DNA of 21,188 nucleotides from a virus. The position numbers were made by a program, and so were the translations under genes. The notes beneath the pieces were generated by a model. That model was not told the DNA's origin. It did not search any database and worked only from the letters and a program-made list of their open reading frames with translations. Every line of letters starts with the position of its first letter. Position 1 is the stretch's first letter. Location of the stretch: IMG/VR virus record IMGVR_UViG_3300029448_000172, positions 1 to 21,188 of that record; one strand, 5' to 3'. Positions 1 through 7,288 of the stretch are shown here, in pieces.

Positions 1-348
1 TAGTTCGTCAGTTTTTCTTCCTAACGCACCAGCACTACTTTGTGCTACTACCATTCTTTCATCAATGTTGGTTTTTAATTCGTCAAGTCTATCTACATAG
101 TCAGCACTAAAGTAATCTTGTAAGGTTACTGTTACATTACTATGATCGATATTCATTATTGGCACTTGTCCATGACGTGATTTTTGGACAGCAGAGCCTT
201 TTCCTACTTTTTGAAAAACTGTTTGATTACCATTAACACTTGGTTTTTGTCTAATGGTGTCTTTAAGTTTTGAACCCATTCGCTGATAAGCCATGTGGAC
301 ATCACTCTCAAACTGTTTAATAAAAGCAGTGCTTATTCCTACAGACAT
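1..348 (-). CDS. Major capsid protein, N-terminal part (cut by window edge)
   Basis: The first 116 residues of a protein that continues beyond the left edge. It starts at the ATG at 348 behind a very strong ribosome site (AAGGAGG, about 5 bases upstream), as expected for the most highly made virion protein. The segment has no membrane stretch and includes a region rich in Lys and Gln followed by a DYFSADYVDRLDE stretch. That is the kind of N-terminal arm and early strand region seen in podoviral coat proteins of the HK97 fold. The position is the strongest support: it follows portal, scaffold and a gp13-like gene on the same strand. The missing C-terminal part prevents a firm family assignment. 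Confidence 0.7.
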   Translation of the reverse strand, partial: MSVGISTAFIKQFESDVHMAYQRMGSKLKDTIRQKPSVNGNQTVFQKVGKGSAVQKSRHGQVPIMNIDHSNVTVTLQDYFSADYVDRLDELKTNIDERMVVAQSSAGALGRKTDEL

Positions 349-456
349 AAGTCCTCCTTATTAAGTTAATAAAAGTTTTCTCCGAGTTTATCTAGCTTAT
401 TTTTGTAAGGTTATCCAAATGGGCAATACTCTAATATTCTAGGACTACTAATATAT
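349..456 (-). promoter_or_regulatory. Leader between the gp13-like gene and the capsid gene
   Basis: A 108-base gap in an otherwise overlapping operon, placed just upstream of the capsid gene. It ends in a strong AAGGAGG ribosome site. T7-like phages often place a capsid promoter here, but I see no convincing sigma-70 boxes or T7-class phage promoter, so only the leader and ribosome site are supported. Confidence 0.35.
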
Positions 457-936
457 CTATAACGAAAGTTTATTGTTTTTGCAACGAGAAAATTTAACAA
501 AGTCAAGATTGTTTCTTTTTATTATTTCATTATCAAACCGACATTCTAAATGTTGTAAGAGTTTTACTGCCTTTTTATTGTTAATCCACACAAAATTATA
601 TAAAACTTCGTATGGTTTGTGTATAGTATCTACCCATTTTCTAGCTAATAATGCTATTTTCATAGGTTTTGTAAAAGCTTTTTCACTTGCAAGTAACCAT
701 ATTCTTGCAACACCTAGTGATTCTGCTACAGTACCACCCATTAAGACAGGTTCTTTTCCATAAAATAAAGTAAAAGTTTGTGCATTATGTAGATATAATG
801 GAGTTGTTAATGCAGATATTGGATCGGTATTGTTAGCTTCTACCTCCATTAAGTCTTGTTCTCGCATATTTCTAGCTAAATGTATTGCATCCTTTTCTGT
901 TGAAGGTTGTATGCTTACGCATTTTTTACAAATCAT
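457..936 (-). CDS. T7 gp13-like protein with acetyltransferase (GNAT) fold
   Basis: 159 residues. The pattern of an N-terminal PST.KDA..LA...R..D motif, a central stretch around TLFYGKEPVLMGGTV and a later IWLLAS segment matches the phage Gp13-like family (DUF2833-type). These proteins have a GNAT-like fold and are annotated as internal virion protein or putative acetyltransferase. The NNKKAVKLLQHLECRF segment near the C-terminus resembles the last helix and strand of GNAT proteins (N..A...L..LGF). Its start overlaps the stop of the scaffold gene as ATGA, so it is probably translationally coupled. In T7 the protein is needed for virion assembly. Enzymatic activity here is unproven. Confidence 0.65.
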   Translation of the reverse strand: MICKKCVSIQPSTEKDAIHLARNMREQDLMEVEANNTDPISALTTPLYLHNAQTFTLFYGKEPVLMGGTVAESLGVARIWLLASEKAFTKPMKIALLARKWVDTIHKPYEVLYNFVWINNKKAVKLLQHLECRFDNEIIKRNNLDFVKFSRCKNNKLSL

Positions 937-1655
937 TTATATAATTTTTCAAATGCAGTATCTATTTGTTTAACATAGTTTTCATCTCTACTTGTTGGAT
1001 GCCAATACTTTCTATCTTTCATCATTTCTTGTAAGTCTGCTCTAGTTTTACCTAAAGTCTGTGTAGACTCAGGAGCATTTGACATACTGTTTTGTAACAT
1101 GTTCATAATCTTTTCTACTGCTTCTACTCCTGAAGATGTTGAACACATCATCTCTAACATAGGTTTTTGTGCTTCATCAAAGTTTTTATTTACCCACAAA
1201 CTAACAGCTTCTATACGTTGATTTGCATTTTCTCCTAGTTTTTGTTTTTCTTCTTCTAAGTTAGGTGCTGGTTGTGACTCTATAAACAAGTCTATTCCTT
1301 TATTAAAGGCTTCTTGTCCAAGTTTATTTTCATGACAATACTTTTTCCAACCATCCATAAGTGGTGTATCAGTATTATAACTATCAGGAATCTCTGGTAA
1401 ACTATATTTATCTGGAGTTTCTGGTAAATTTTTTATTACATCTGCTTCCATTTGTGTTTTTATTTCTGCAGTAAGGTCTTCTTTCTTTTTGCCAATATAA
1501 GTTTCTGCTTCTGTATATGATTTAGCTAGACCTTCATAGTCAGGATTACCATCTTTAAAAAATTTTTCTGGCAACCACTCTGGTCTTTCTGCTACTTCTC
1601 CTACTTCATCTTTTACTTCTTGTTCGCTATTTATTAGACTTTCTTGCTCTGGCAT
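933..1655 (-). CDS. Capsid assembly scaffold protein
   Basis: 240 residues, acidic, rich in Glu and Lys and largely helical, without membrane segments. It opens with an acidic unstructured stretch followed by RPEWLPEKFFKDGNPDYEGL and YTEAE, a signature common in scaffold proteins of T7-like and other podoviruses. The C-terminus is Lys-rich and helical (DTAFEKLYK), which in scaffold proteins contacts the coat. GGAGG sits 6 bases before the ATG at 1655. It lies between the portal and capsid genes as in T7 (gp8-gp9-gp10). It would direct procapsid assembly and then leave. Family assignment rests on motif and order. Confidence 0.8.
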   Translation of the reverse strand: MPEQESLINSEQEVKDEVGEVAERPEWLPEKFFKDGNPDYEGLAKSYTEAETYIGKKKEDLTAEIKTQMEADVIKNLPETPDKYSLPEIPDSYNTDTPLMDGWKKYCHENKLGQEAFNKGIDLFIESQPAPNLEEEKQKLGENANQRIEAVSLWVNKNFDEAQKPMLEMMCSTSSGVEAVEKIMNMLQNSMSNAPESTQTLGKTRADLQEMMKDRKYWHPTSRDENYVKQIDTAFEKLYK

Positions 1656-1905
1656 TTTCGCCCTCCTTTATACGTTGTTCAATGATACCGACTAAAAATC
1701 TCATTCCTTCTCTTGCTCTTAGTTCTTCGTTAGTTATATTAAAACCAGCAACAGTTTCAATAGTAATTCCTCTTAAATATTTTAATACTTCACTACCTGA
1801 ATCTGTTCTAAAGCAGTTTACAAATGTGTCATTTATTTTATTTTCTAATATAGGTGACCTATTAAAGCCATCAATACTAACTTGGGGGTGTTGTTTCTTG
1901 TCCAT
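1627..1905 (-). CDS. Small Bbp19-like phage protein
   Basis: 92 residues, overlapping the portal gene end by 29 bases and the scaffold start by 29 bases. The middle shows F..CFRTDSGSEVLKYLR, then a Glu-Arg-rich helix EELRAREGMRFLVGIIEQRI. The order of a TxxGxxVLxxLR motif followed by a REGxRxxxxxI helix is that of the Bbp19 family (named after a Bordetella phage BPP-1 protein), usually coded between portal and scaffold or capsid genes. The function of that family is not established; a structural or assembly role is inferred from position. No good Shine-Dalgarno is seen, so it probably depends on coupling to the portal gene. Confidence 0.55.
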   Translation of the reverse strand: MDKKQHPQVSIDGFNRSPILENKINDTFVNCFRTDSGSEVLKYLRGITIETVAGFNITNEELRAREGMRFLVGIIEQRIKEGENARARKSNK

Positions 1906-3469
1906 CTTGTGCCATATTTTGTTGTAATTGTTGTTGTTGCTGTATTGCTTGTTGCATTTGTTGCATCATTTGATTCATTTCTTCTTGTGATCTTGTAAGT
2001 TTTTCTGGTATTCCAAACTTTTCTGCTAAATATTTTGTAGCTTCATTACTATCAACTAGTAAGTTTATTAACTGTGGACCAAATCTAGCTTGTACTAATT
2101 CTAAAAATCTATTGAAACCATTAATATCTTGATTAGCTTGTGCTTGTGCAAGTGGAGAAGTAGATTGTATTTTTATTTCTCTACCATTTACAGTTGGTAT
2201 ATTTATTCTACCTTGTTTTTTTAATATATGTATTACTCTTTGTAATACTGGTGTTACCATTTCTGCTTGAAGTCTTCCAAATGATGAACCAATTTGTCTT
2301 GAAAGGTCTGCCATTCTTTCAGCTACTTCAGTAGCACTCATTGGTGTACGATTAGGATCGCCTAACATTTCATTATACAATGCTCTCTTTATATTAGTAC
2401 GCATATCTTTTAAAACCAAATCAGCAACATTAAAGTTACCTGCTGGAGTTATTGCTTCTAAACCACGAGATGATGGACTTCTTGGTATGATAGTTCCAGG
2501 AAGTAGTTGTATTGTATCTACATTTATTATTCCATCATCTTCCATTTGATACATACCAGATATTGCCATCTGTGCATTTTCAAGAATCATTTCTATTACT
2601 AAGTTACAAGTCTTTACTGCAGGCATAGAATTAAGAAGTGGTCCACGACCATACACTTCACCAGCGGCTTTACTCCAACGAAACACTACATATGGATTTG
2701 AACCTTCACCCATAAATTGTTTTTGTAAAAATATATGTTGTGGATTTGTACTGAAAACTGTAAAGTCATGCAACTCAACATTAGGTTTAGAATAGTTTGC
2801 TGATACACATTCTATTATTTCTACAAACATATCATTACCATTATTTAACTTTCTTACAATTTCATCTGGTAATATTGCTTGAGGATAAACTATTTTAATT
2901 TGTGATGCTTTTACTTTTCTCGTTCTATATACTGTATCTATTGTATCATTTGGTCCAGTATCTAAAGTTAATCTAGCTAAAGGTACTGCAGTAAATCTTA
3001 CTGGCTTTATAGCATCACCTTCTTCTATAAGTAACGCACCTGTTCCTACAGATAAGTCAAGAAACGATTCATGTATCTCTTGTGCAAAATTACTGTTTTG
3101 TAATATTTCAAATACATAATTTGTTACACCATCTAGTTGTTCATTTACTTGTGTTCTTTCTTCTGCAGGTACTTCGCTTCCTGCTATTAATTCTGCCCAT
3201 CTTGCATAGTTAGGTGTAATACCTGCTTGTAATCTACTAGCAAATTCTTGCACACCAACCACAGCAGTTTCATCAAATATCTTATCTGTCTTTGTTTGTC
3301 CTGCAGTAGTAGGATAAAAACTTTCACGAGCAGGCATAGAATACTCATAACATTCTTCAAATGTTGGTCGCCATAATTCTTTAATACTTTCTGCTCTTTT
3401 AAATCTTGCTAACATATTTTCTATGTTAGACATTTCTTTTAAAATAGGTTGGGGAACTAAAGCTACCAT
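1877..3469 (-). CDS. Portal protein (head-tail connector)
   Basis: 530 residues, the usual length for T7 gp8-type portals. It forms the dodecameric ring at the capsid vertex through which DNA enters and leaves. Supporting stretches are LWRPTFEECYEYSMPARESFY near the N-terminus, EFASRLQAGITPNYARW, PYVVFRWSKAAGEVYGRGPLL in the middle, and MSATEVAERM with TPVLQRVIHILKKQG in the C-terminal half; all match the head-to-tail connecting protein family. The last 40 residues are a Met/Gln tail (QMMQQMQQAIQQQQQLQQ), low-complexity and probably disordered in the capsid lumen. The start lies 1 base past the stop of the gp7.3-like gene, with AGGAT as a weak ribosome site. Confidence 0.93.
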   Translation of the reverse strand: MVALVPQPILKEMSNIENMLARFKRAESIKELWRPTFEECYEYSMPARESFYPTTAGQTKTDKIFDETAVVGVQEFASRLQAGITPNYARWAELIAGSEVPAEERTQVNEQLDGVTNYVFEILQNSNFAQEIHESFLDLSVGTGALLIEEGDAIKPVRFTAVPLARLTLDTGPNDTIDTVYRTRKVKASQIKIVYPQAILPDEIVRKLNNGNDMFVEIIECVSANYSKPNVELHDFTVFSTNPQHIFLQKQFMGEGSNPYVVFRWSKAAGEVYGRGPLLNSMPAVKTCNLVIEMILENAQMAISGMYQMEDDGIINVDTIQLLPGTIIPRSPSSRGLEAITPAGNFNVADLVLKDMRTNIKRALYNEMLGDPNRTPMSATEVAERMADLSRQIGSSFGRLQAEMVTPVLQRVIHILKKQGRINIPTVNGREIKIQSTSPLAQAQANQDINGFNRFLELVQARFGPQLINLLVDSNEATKYLAEKFGIPEKLTRSQEEMNQMMQQMQQAIQQQQQLQQNMAQDGQETTPPS

Positions 3470-3470
3470 A

Positions 3471-3713
3471 TTATCCTAATCTTGTATTTGAACTTGTGTT
3501 TGCTAAATAACCACCACCACTAGAAGATAATAAACTTCTTCTTCCTAGTCCAGCTTGTAATTGTTGCTTTCTAGCTTGTGATGCTTTTTGTTGGTCTTGT
3601 AATCCTGTTGCTCTGTTTTGTGTTTCCCTTTGAGCAATTGCTGGATCTGGTCTTGGTGGAGGAGGTATATATACTCTACGTGAGCCACCTCCAAATAATC
3701 CTCCTATACACAT
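3471..3713 (-). CDS. Gly-rich small protein, T7 gp7.3-like
   Basis: 80 residues if translation starts at the ATG at 3713, which has GGAG 6 bases upstream. An upstream in-frame start at 3746 would overlap the terminase and is less likely. The N-terminus is Cys/Gly-rich (MCIGGLFGGGSRR), followed by IPPPPRPDP, a Gln/Ala-rich helix and a C-terminal GLGRRSLLSSSGGGY motif. That last motif resembles the end of T7 gp7.3 (GGKKSL then S.SSGGG), a small virion protein linked to tail assembly and DNA ejection, coded directly before the portal gene as here. The match is short, so the assignment is tentative. Confidence 0.5.
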   Translation of the reverse strand: MCIGGLFGGGSRRVYIPPPPRPDPAIAQRETQNRATGLQDQQKASQARKQQLQAGLGRRSLLSSSGGGYLANTSSNTRLG

Positions 3714-3723
3714 ATGTTCTCCT

Positions 3724-5256
3724 TTATAGTCTAGTGCGAATATCAAAGATATTCCATTTCTTTCTTATAGTCTTTTTTGGAGCTTTTGTAAAGACATCAA
3801 AGTCAGTTTTAGCTTGAACTACTTTTGCTGGATGAATTGATTTAGTAATGTTCTTACCTTCTCCTGCTCCTAACATTAAATATTGTAGTGCATCATGTAT
3901 GTGAGAGTAATGGTTTTTGTCTGGTTTATCTGTATATCTCTCACCTGATACTTGCATTCTCTTATACTGATACCCACCTTCAAAACCTTTTATTAAATGT
4001 TTACATCTTTTATCTATTAATACCCCTGATTTACCTTCTACTAATCTACTTAATGGAGCATTTACAGACTCTATACGTAACGATACATCATTGGATGGTG
4101 CTGGAATAGCACGAATACCAGCACCTCGAAGTATTTGAAATGGTGTTGATTCATCAGTTTGTGCCCTGTAATCTCCTGCAGGGTCACCATAAATTCTTGC
4201 TACTGGAATATTATGAAACTTTGATTGCATTTCTTGTCGTAACAATTCACCAAATCTAACCATGCCCATATCTTGTGCTACTATTTCATGTAGTATAATC
4301 CACCGACCTCTTACTTGTTGTGCAAATACACAAGCAGGTGTAAGACCAAAGTCTATACCTACATAGTAAGGAACTTCTGCTGGGATGATTGGTTCTCTTG
4401 CTACATGAATGTCTGATGAAAATTGTTTATATACTGGTTTACCATCTTCAATAGAACCTAACCTATTCATTACATATACATCAATCCAAGATTTTGTTTT
4501 ACCTCTAATAATAGAAGGATAATAATCTTGCACAAGATTCATTTTGTTTTCTGCTGATTGATTTATTTCATAATTTTCTACTTCTTGATTATTATTTTTT
4601 TTCTCTACCATACCAGCAGGTTGTGTAAAAAATTTCCAGTTATCTGGTTTAACTAACATTAAAACTTCTTCTCTTGATAAGTGTTCAGGTGGTGGAGCAT
4701 CTCCACTCATAACACTCCACCAATGATCTTCATCTGGTGCGTTGGTATCTGCAATCACACCATACCAAGTTGGTCCACCATCTTTCATAGAAGGGTATCT
4801 ACCTACACGCATAGTACCTGCATCTATAATTGGCTTTGCTATTTCTCTACTTTCATTAAAAAAAAGAAAGGTTAATTCTAAAGATAATAATTTTTTAACA
4901 TCTTCTGGTCTATCCAAAGCTAGAAAGATAACTTCTAAATCTATATCACCTACTTTAATTCTGTGTGTGTATGGTGGTGACCAATTCATTTTACCAAATT
5001 CTTTTTCAGGAAACCAATCAAGCCATGTCTTCATAGTTGTGGTACGTAACTGAGGATTGGTATTTCTTATAATAGCTACTCTACTTTTACGTATACCATC
5101 TGGAGATTTTTTTTGTGCTAAGGCTCTACGAAATACTTCTATACAACAAGCAACAGATTTACCTGAACCAACTGGTCCACGTATACCACGAAAGAAACTA
5201 TTGTCTTTCATAAAATTTTTTAGGATGTCACCATCTGGTTTATATTTAAAGTTCAA
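3724..5256 (-). CDS. Terminase large subunit
   Basis: 510 residues. It is the ATPase-nuclease motor that packages DNA through the portal. Walker A is GPVGSGKS at residues 27-34, and a Walker B-like LTFLFFNE lies at 128-135 with Asn-Glu in place of Asp-Glu, as in related podoviral enzymes. The C-terminal RNase H-like nuclease domain has VGIDFG (Asp302), YGDPAGD (Asp358) and HIHDALQYL (Asp455), fitting the three acidic metal ligands. Translation appears to begin with TTG at 5256, overlapping the previous stop as TTGA. The Walker A site lies so near the start that little can be trimmed. Direct neighbours are head assembly genes. Confidence 0.93.
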   Translation of the reverse strand: MNFKYKPDGDILKNFMKDNSFFRGIRGPVGSGKSVACCIEVFRRALAQKKSPDGIRKSRVAIIRNTNPQLRTTTMKTWLDWFPEKEFGKMNWSPPYTHRIKVGDIDLEVIFLALDRPEDVKKLLSLELTFLFFNESREIAKPIIDAGTMRVGRYPSMKDGGPTWYGVIADTNAPDEDHWWSVMSGDAPPPEHLSREEVLMLVKPDNWKFFTQPAGMVEKKNNNQEVENYEINQSAENKMNLVQDYYPSIIRGKTKSWIDVYVMNRLGSIEDGKPVYKQFSSDIHVAREPIIPAEVPYYVGIDFGLTPACVFAQQVRGRWIILHEIVAQDMGMVRFGELLRQEMQSKFHNIPVARIYGDPAGDYRAQTDESTPFQILRGAGIRAIPAPSNDVSLRIESVNAPLSRLVEGKSGVLIDKRCKHLIKGFEGGYQYKRMQVSGERYTDKPDKNHYSHIHDALQYLMLGAGEGKNITKSIHPAKVVQAKTDFDVFTKAPKKTIRKKWNIFDIRTRL

Positions 5257-5441
5257 TCGACTTGCCTATTGTCTATTGCAAACTTTATCATTTTACCTGC
5301 TACATTTGGACCAAGCGAATTTATAAACTTATCTACTTCTACATCAGATAAATCTGCTTGTGGATAAAATTTTAAATGTGTATTGCGTACAATTTTTCTT
5401 AGACGTAATAAATCTTTAAACGACAGTTCTCTTATGAACAT
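5253..5441 (-). CDS. Unknown small protein upstream of terminase
   Basis: 62 residues. The ATG at 5441 has GGAG 8 bases upstream. The sequence contains SFKDLLRLRKIVRNTHLKFYP and later EVDKFINSLGPNVAGKMI, a two-part helical pattern I associate with small conserved proteins just before the large terminase in marine podoviruses. I cannot name a family. The stop overlaps the terminase TTG start, so it probably couples terminase translation. A role in packaging is only inferred from position. Confidence 0.65.
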   Translation of the reverse strand: MFIRELSFKDLLRLRKIVRNTHLKFYPQADLSDVEVDKFINSLGPNVAGKMIKFAIDNRQVD

Positions 5442-5598
5442 TATTTTTCTCCTTTAGTTCTTTTGTTCTAGCATAATCTTCAGCTTCTTCTGGTGTACGT
5501 AAAGTAAATCCTTCAGCAAGTAAATCAAATAATTTATTTTGAACATCTAGTTTGCTAGGTCTAGTTCTAAATTCCATTTTATAATTTACAATATACAT
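5416..5598 (-). CDS. Unknown small protein
   Basis: 60 residues, starting at the ATG at 5598, whose first base is also the last base of the previous stop (TAATG). A longer reading from a TTG at 5610 is possible but has no ribosome site. It has a short beta-like N-terminus (MYIVNYKMEF), then a helix with KLDVQNKLFDLLAEGFTLRTPEEAEDYAR. It resembles no family I can name. It overlaps the next gene by 26 bases and is certainly part of the head operon. Confidence 0.55.
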   Translation of the reverse strand: MYIVNYKMEFRTRPSKLDVQNKLFDLLAEGFTLRTPEEAEDYARTKELKEKNNVHKRTVV

Positions 5599-5864
5599 TA
5601 ACAGTTCCAAGCACGTAGGCTTTTATTTATTCTTGAATTAGGATCACGAGCAGTTTTTTTACTGGTAAGTTTCTTCTTCATACCTTTCATCCTTGCACAA
5701 AAACTTGCACGTCTTTTGTTGCCTACAACTTTTGATGGTGCTTTTAGATTTCTTTTCTTACCAGTCTTGGTACGACCTTTATTATAACTAGCACGACCTT
5801 TAGCATTTAATCCTCCTTTAGGATTCTTACCTTCTTTACGTTGCCATGCTGGTGATTTTGCCAT
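5598..5864 (-). CDS. Small basic protein, DUF6321-like
   Basis: 88 residues, strongly basic. It begins MAKSPAWQRKEGKNPKGGLN and continues with AKGRASYNKG, LKAPSKV, RRASFCARM and a C-terminal LRAW. This series of short motifs is that of a phage family I recognise as DUF6321, often coded near terminase genes; its role is unknown. GGAG lies 7 bases before the start. The Lys/Arg richness suggests binding to DNA or RNA, which is inference only. Confidence 0.75.
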   Translation of the reverse strand: MAKSPAWQRKEGKNPKGGLNAKGRASYNKGRTKTGKKRNLKAPSKVVGNKRRASFCARMKGMKKKLTSKKTARDPNSRINKSLRAWNC

Positions 5865-5865
5865 A

Positions 5866-6069
5866 CTATTCTCCGTTTATAGTTTTTTCTATGTTACTTA
5901 CTTTTTCTTTTATGACAGAAATATCTATAGCCATTTGTTGTAGTGTGGTTGTTTTGTTTTCTAATTCTGATACTCGTGATGTTAAAGAACCATAAGCTAC
6001 ACCAGCAGTTACAATAACAACAAACAAAGGTAGTATAGTTTCAATTTTTATATTCATTCGTTTTATCAT
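5866..6069 (-). CDS. Small membrane-anchored coiled-coil protein
   Basis: 67 residues. A single hydrophobic segment at about residues 12-28 (ILPLFVVIVTAGVAYGSL) follows a short basic N-terminus, then comes a heptad-like helix VSELENKTTTLQQMAIDISVIKEKVSNIEKTI. This is the build of inner-membrane spanins, some small holins, and other phage envelope proteins, but nothing in it distinguishes between these. The start overlaps the stop of the previous gene as ATGA, with no real Shine-Dalgarno, so translation is probably coupled. A second Met at 6057 is possible. Confidence 0.6.
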   Translation of the reverse strand: MIKRMNIKIETILPLFVVIVTAGVAYGSLTSRVSELENKTTTLQQMAIDISVIKEKVSNIEKTINGE

Positions 6070-6314
6070 TTCTTTTTTCTTTTAAAGGTAGCAACATTTG
6101 TTGGCTTACCACCCACTCCTTGTTTGACACTACGTTTTCTTTTTACTGCTGAAGCCTTTTGTGATGCAGTCATCTTTCTTGCTTTAGCTAGTGGCACACA
6201 CTTTGGATATTTACGTTTAGATCCTTTGCTTCTACCACATGGTTGATACTTGCCATTCTTCTTTGGTGCTCCAATATCAACCCACTTCTCACCAACCCAT
6301 TTACGAAGACTCAT
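6066..6314 (-). CDS. Small basic protein, possibly DUF5872-like
   Basis: 82 residues, about a third Lys or Arg. Motifs are MSLRKWVGEKWVDIGAPKK, then PCGRSKGSKRKYPKCVP and a C-terminal GGKPTNVATFKRKKK. The CGR..G.KRKYPKCVP core with two Cys is shared by small proteins of phages and some large DNA viruses; I believe this is DUF5872, but cannot verify. Coupled through ATGA to the 39-residue gene upstream. A nucleic-acid-binding role is inferred from charge. Confidence 0.65.
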   Translation of the reverse strand: MSLRKWVGEKWVDIGAPKKNGKYQPCGRSKGSKRKYPKCVPLAKARKMTASQKASAVKRKRSVKQGVGGKPTNVATFKRKKK

Positions 6315-6430
6315 ATTCTTCTAATCCATCTATACAATGCGTATGCTCCTAGACCTAATAGAATATAAGAGATACCATCAAACCAAGATATGTTGTGTAG
6401 TGTTTCTATTAATTCAGGAGTTACATTCAT
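6311..6430 (-). CDS. 39-residue single-pass membrane protein
   Basis: A very short gene visible only because it fits the overlap chain exactly: its ATG at 6430 overlaps the upstream stop (ATGA) and its TGA overlaps the next start (ATGA). The product begins MNVTPELIETLHNISWFDG, then has a hydrophobic span ISYILLGLGAYALYRW and a basic end RIRR-like (WIRRI). This is a predicted single membrane helix with the basic end probably cytoplasmic. Function unknown; small holin-like or virion membrane peptides have this form. Confidence 0.6.
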   Translation of the reverse strand: MNVTPELIETLHNISWFDGISYILLGLGAYALYRWIRRI

Positions 6431-6576
6431 TTGCGTTTCCTTTTACTTTTCTTTTTAGATTTAGGTTTGATTCTACCAGAGCAAACACCAGAAGCATACA
6501 TATTAGCATAAGCACTTGGGTATACTTTAAATTTTCTTTTAGCGGCGGCTTTGCCTTTGGCACAAAGCTTAGCCAT
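6427..6576 (-). CDS. 49-residue basic protein (MAKLC-type)
   Basis: The ATG at 6576 is preferred over the in-frame upstream start at 6618, because the product then begins MAKLCAKGKAAAKRKFKVYP. That N-terminus is typical of a small family in aquatic phages, followed by SAYANMYASGVCSG and a Lys-rich tail. It overlaps the upstream 42-residue gene by 8 bases. The YPSAYANxYAS core and the two Cys residues are conserved in what I remember of this family; function unknown. Confidence 0.6.
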   Translation of the reverse strand: MAKLCAKGKAAAKRKFKVYPSAYANMYASGVCSGRIKPKSKKKSKRKRK

Positions 6577-6697
6577 ACATTGTACCCTTACCTTTTTTCT
6601 TCTTAACTTTTTTACCAACTATATTAGCAGACTTCTTCATTGTCTTCTTCTTACCTTTCTTCATTACAGTTCCATATGATTTCATAGTTCCCGGCAT
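6569..6697 (-). CDS. 42-residue Lys-rich protein
   Basis: Begins MPGTMKSYGTVMKKGKKKTM and ends in a second Lys-rich cluster and GTMYG. More than a third of the residues are Lys. The start at 6697 has an excellent ribosome site, AAAGGAG, 6 bases upstream, which makes this the translation entry point for the chain of coupled small genes below it. Such short polycationic proteins could condense DNA or be packaged, but no family can be named. Confidence 0.6.
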   Translation of the reverse strand: MPGTMKSYGTVMKKGKKKTMKKSANIVGKKVKKKKGKGTMYG

Positions 6698-6780
6698 TGT
6701 GTTCTCCTTTGTTATAAATCATACATAAAACATTGAAGGACTTTTGTAAAGGAAAAATACGTAAGCAGGTGATGTTACTT

Positions 6781-6841
6781 AACCACTTATCGTGGTTTTC
6801 GACCCCACCCTATACATATGCACAGCAATGAGTGTGGTCGA
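6781..6841. promoter_or_regulatory. Structured gap between terminase small subunit and basic-protein genes
   Basis: A 172-base gap (6698-6869) holds two adjacent foldable elements. A 6-bp hairpin, AACCAC / GTGGTT with a 5-base loop, lies at 6781-6797. A longer stem pairs TCGACCCCAC (6799-6808) with GTGTGGTCGA (6832-6841) at 9 of 10 positions. No run of T follows on either strand, so it does not look like a standard terminator. It may be a processing site or a leader structure for the head operon. Confidence 0.45.
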
Positions 6842-6869
6842 TTCCTAATCTGTGCGTAACTAGCTAGGG

Positions 6870-7247
6870 TCAGGATAGGTCTATGTTCACTTGGATCGCA
6901 TTAGTCAACTGGGTTCCGTTGGTAGTATCATCCCTCATACCTACCCTATCTAGTATATCCTTCGAAGCTTCTAGTCTAACATACTCCGAGTTAGCATTTG
7001 CTGATAGATTGGACACAGTATGTAATGCTGTTATTGCTTTAACACCTAGAACCTTCTTGGAACGCAGGTGAAGTTCCTGCAAAACCTTATCGTTCTTGAG
7101 TAAGCGACATGCTTCAACTTTGGCTGATCGAACCGAGTAACCAGCATCTATAGCACATTGTTTTGCAGAATCTGAACCTGCTAACAAGTTATCAATAAAT
7201 CTGGACTGCCTTTGCGTTAAGTTGGTATGTTGTTTTGTAATTGACAT
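6870..7247 (-). CDS. Terminase small subunit
   Basis: 125 residues. The N-terminal half reads LTQRQSRFIDNLLAGSDSAKQCAIDAGYSVRSAKVEACRLLKNDKV, the typical DNA-binding helix-turn-helix region of the Terminase_2 family (LT.KQ..F...Y......A...AGYS...A...A..LL.N..V). It would recognise the packaging site and load the large subunit. It is the first gene of the leftward head operon, directly behind a good minus-strand promoter. The predicted transcript start lies only some 7 bases before the ATG and no Shine-Dalgarno is visible, so the mRNA may be almost leaderless. It is separated from the large subunit by about 1.6 kb of small genes. Confidence 0.85.
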   Translation of the reverse strand: MSITKQHTNLTQRQSRFIDNLLAGSDSAKQCAIDAGYSVRSAKVEACRLLKNDKVLQELHLRSKKVLGVKAITALHTVSNLSANANSEYVRLEASKDILDRVGMRDDTTNGTQLTNAIQVNIDLS

Positions 7248-7260
7248 GAGGACTTGTTAT

Positions 7261-7288
7261 ATAGTAAAGGCATACATAACTGTGTCAA
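7261..7288 (-). promoter_or_regulatory. Sigma-70-like promoter for the leftward head operon
   Basis: On the minus strand a perfect TTGACA (7283-7288) is followed after 16 bases by TACTAT (7261-7266). Transcription would start near 7254, just before the terminase small-subunit ATG at 7247. TTGACA also occurs on the plus strand at 7298-7303, forming an inverted pair TGTCAA-9-TTGACA, but no matching plus-strand -10 box is visible. Confidence 0.65.

Noticed and set aside
473-763. Plus-strand open frame opposite the gp13-like gene, and similar frames at 1682-1927, 3578-3817, 4742-5326, 15464-15880 and 17822-18174
   Set aside because: They lie antisense to well-supported genes, lack ribosome sites and read as low-complexity or frame-shadow peptides.
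6781-6860. tRNA-like signals (TTCGACCCC and GGTCGATTCC)
   Set aside because: No acceptor stem or anticodon arm can be built around either T-arm-like string. The pairing seen is better explained by simple hairpins.
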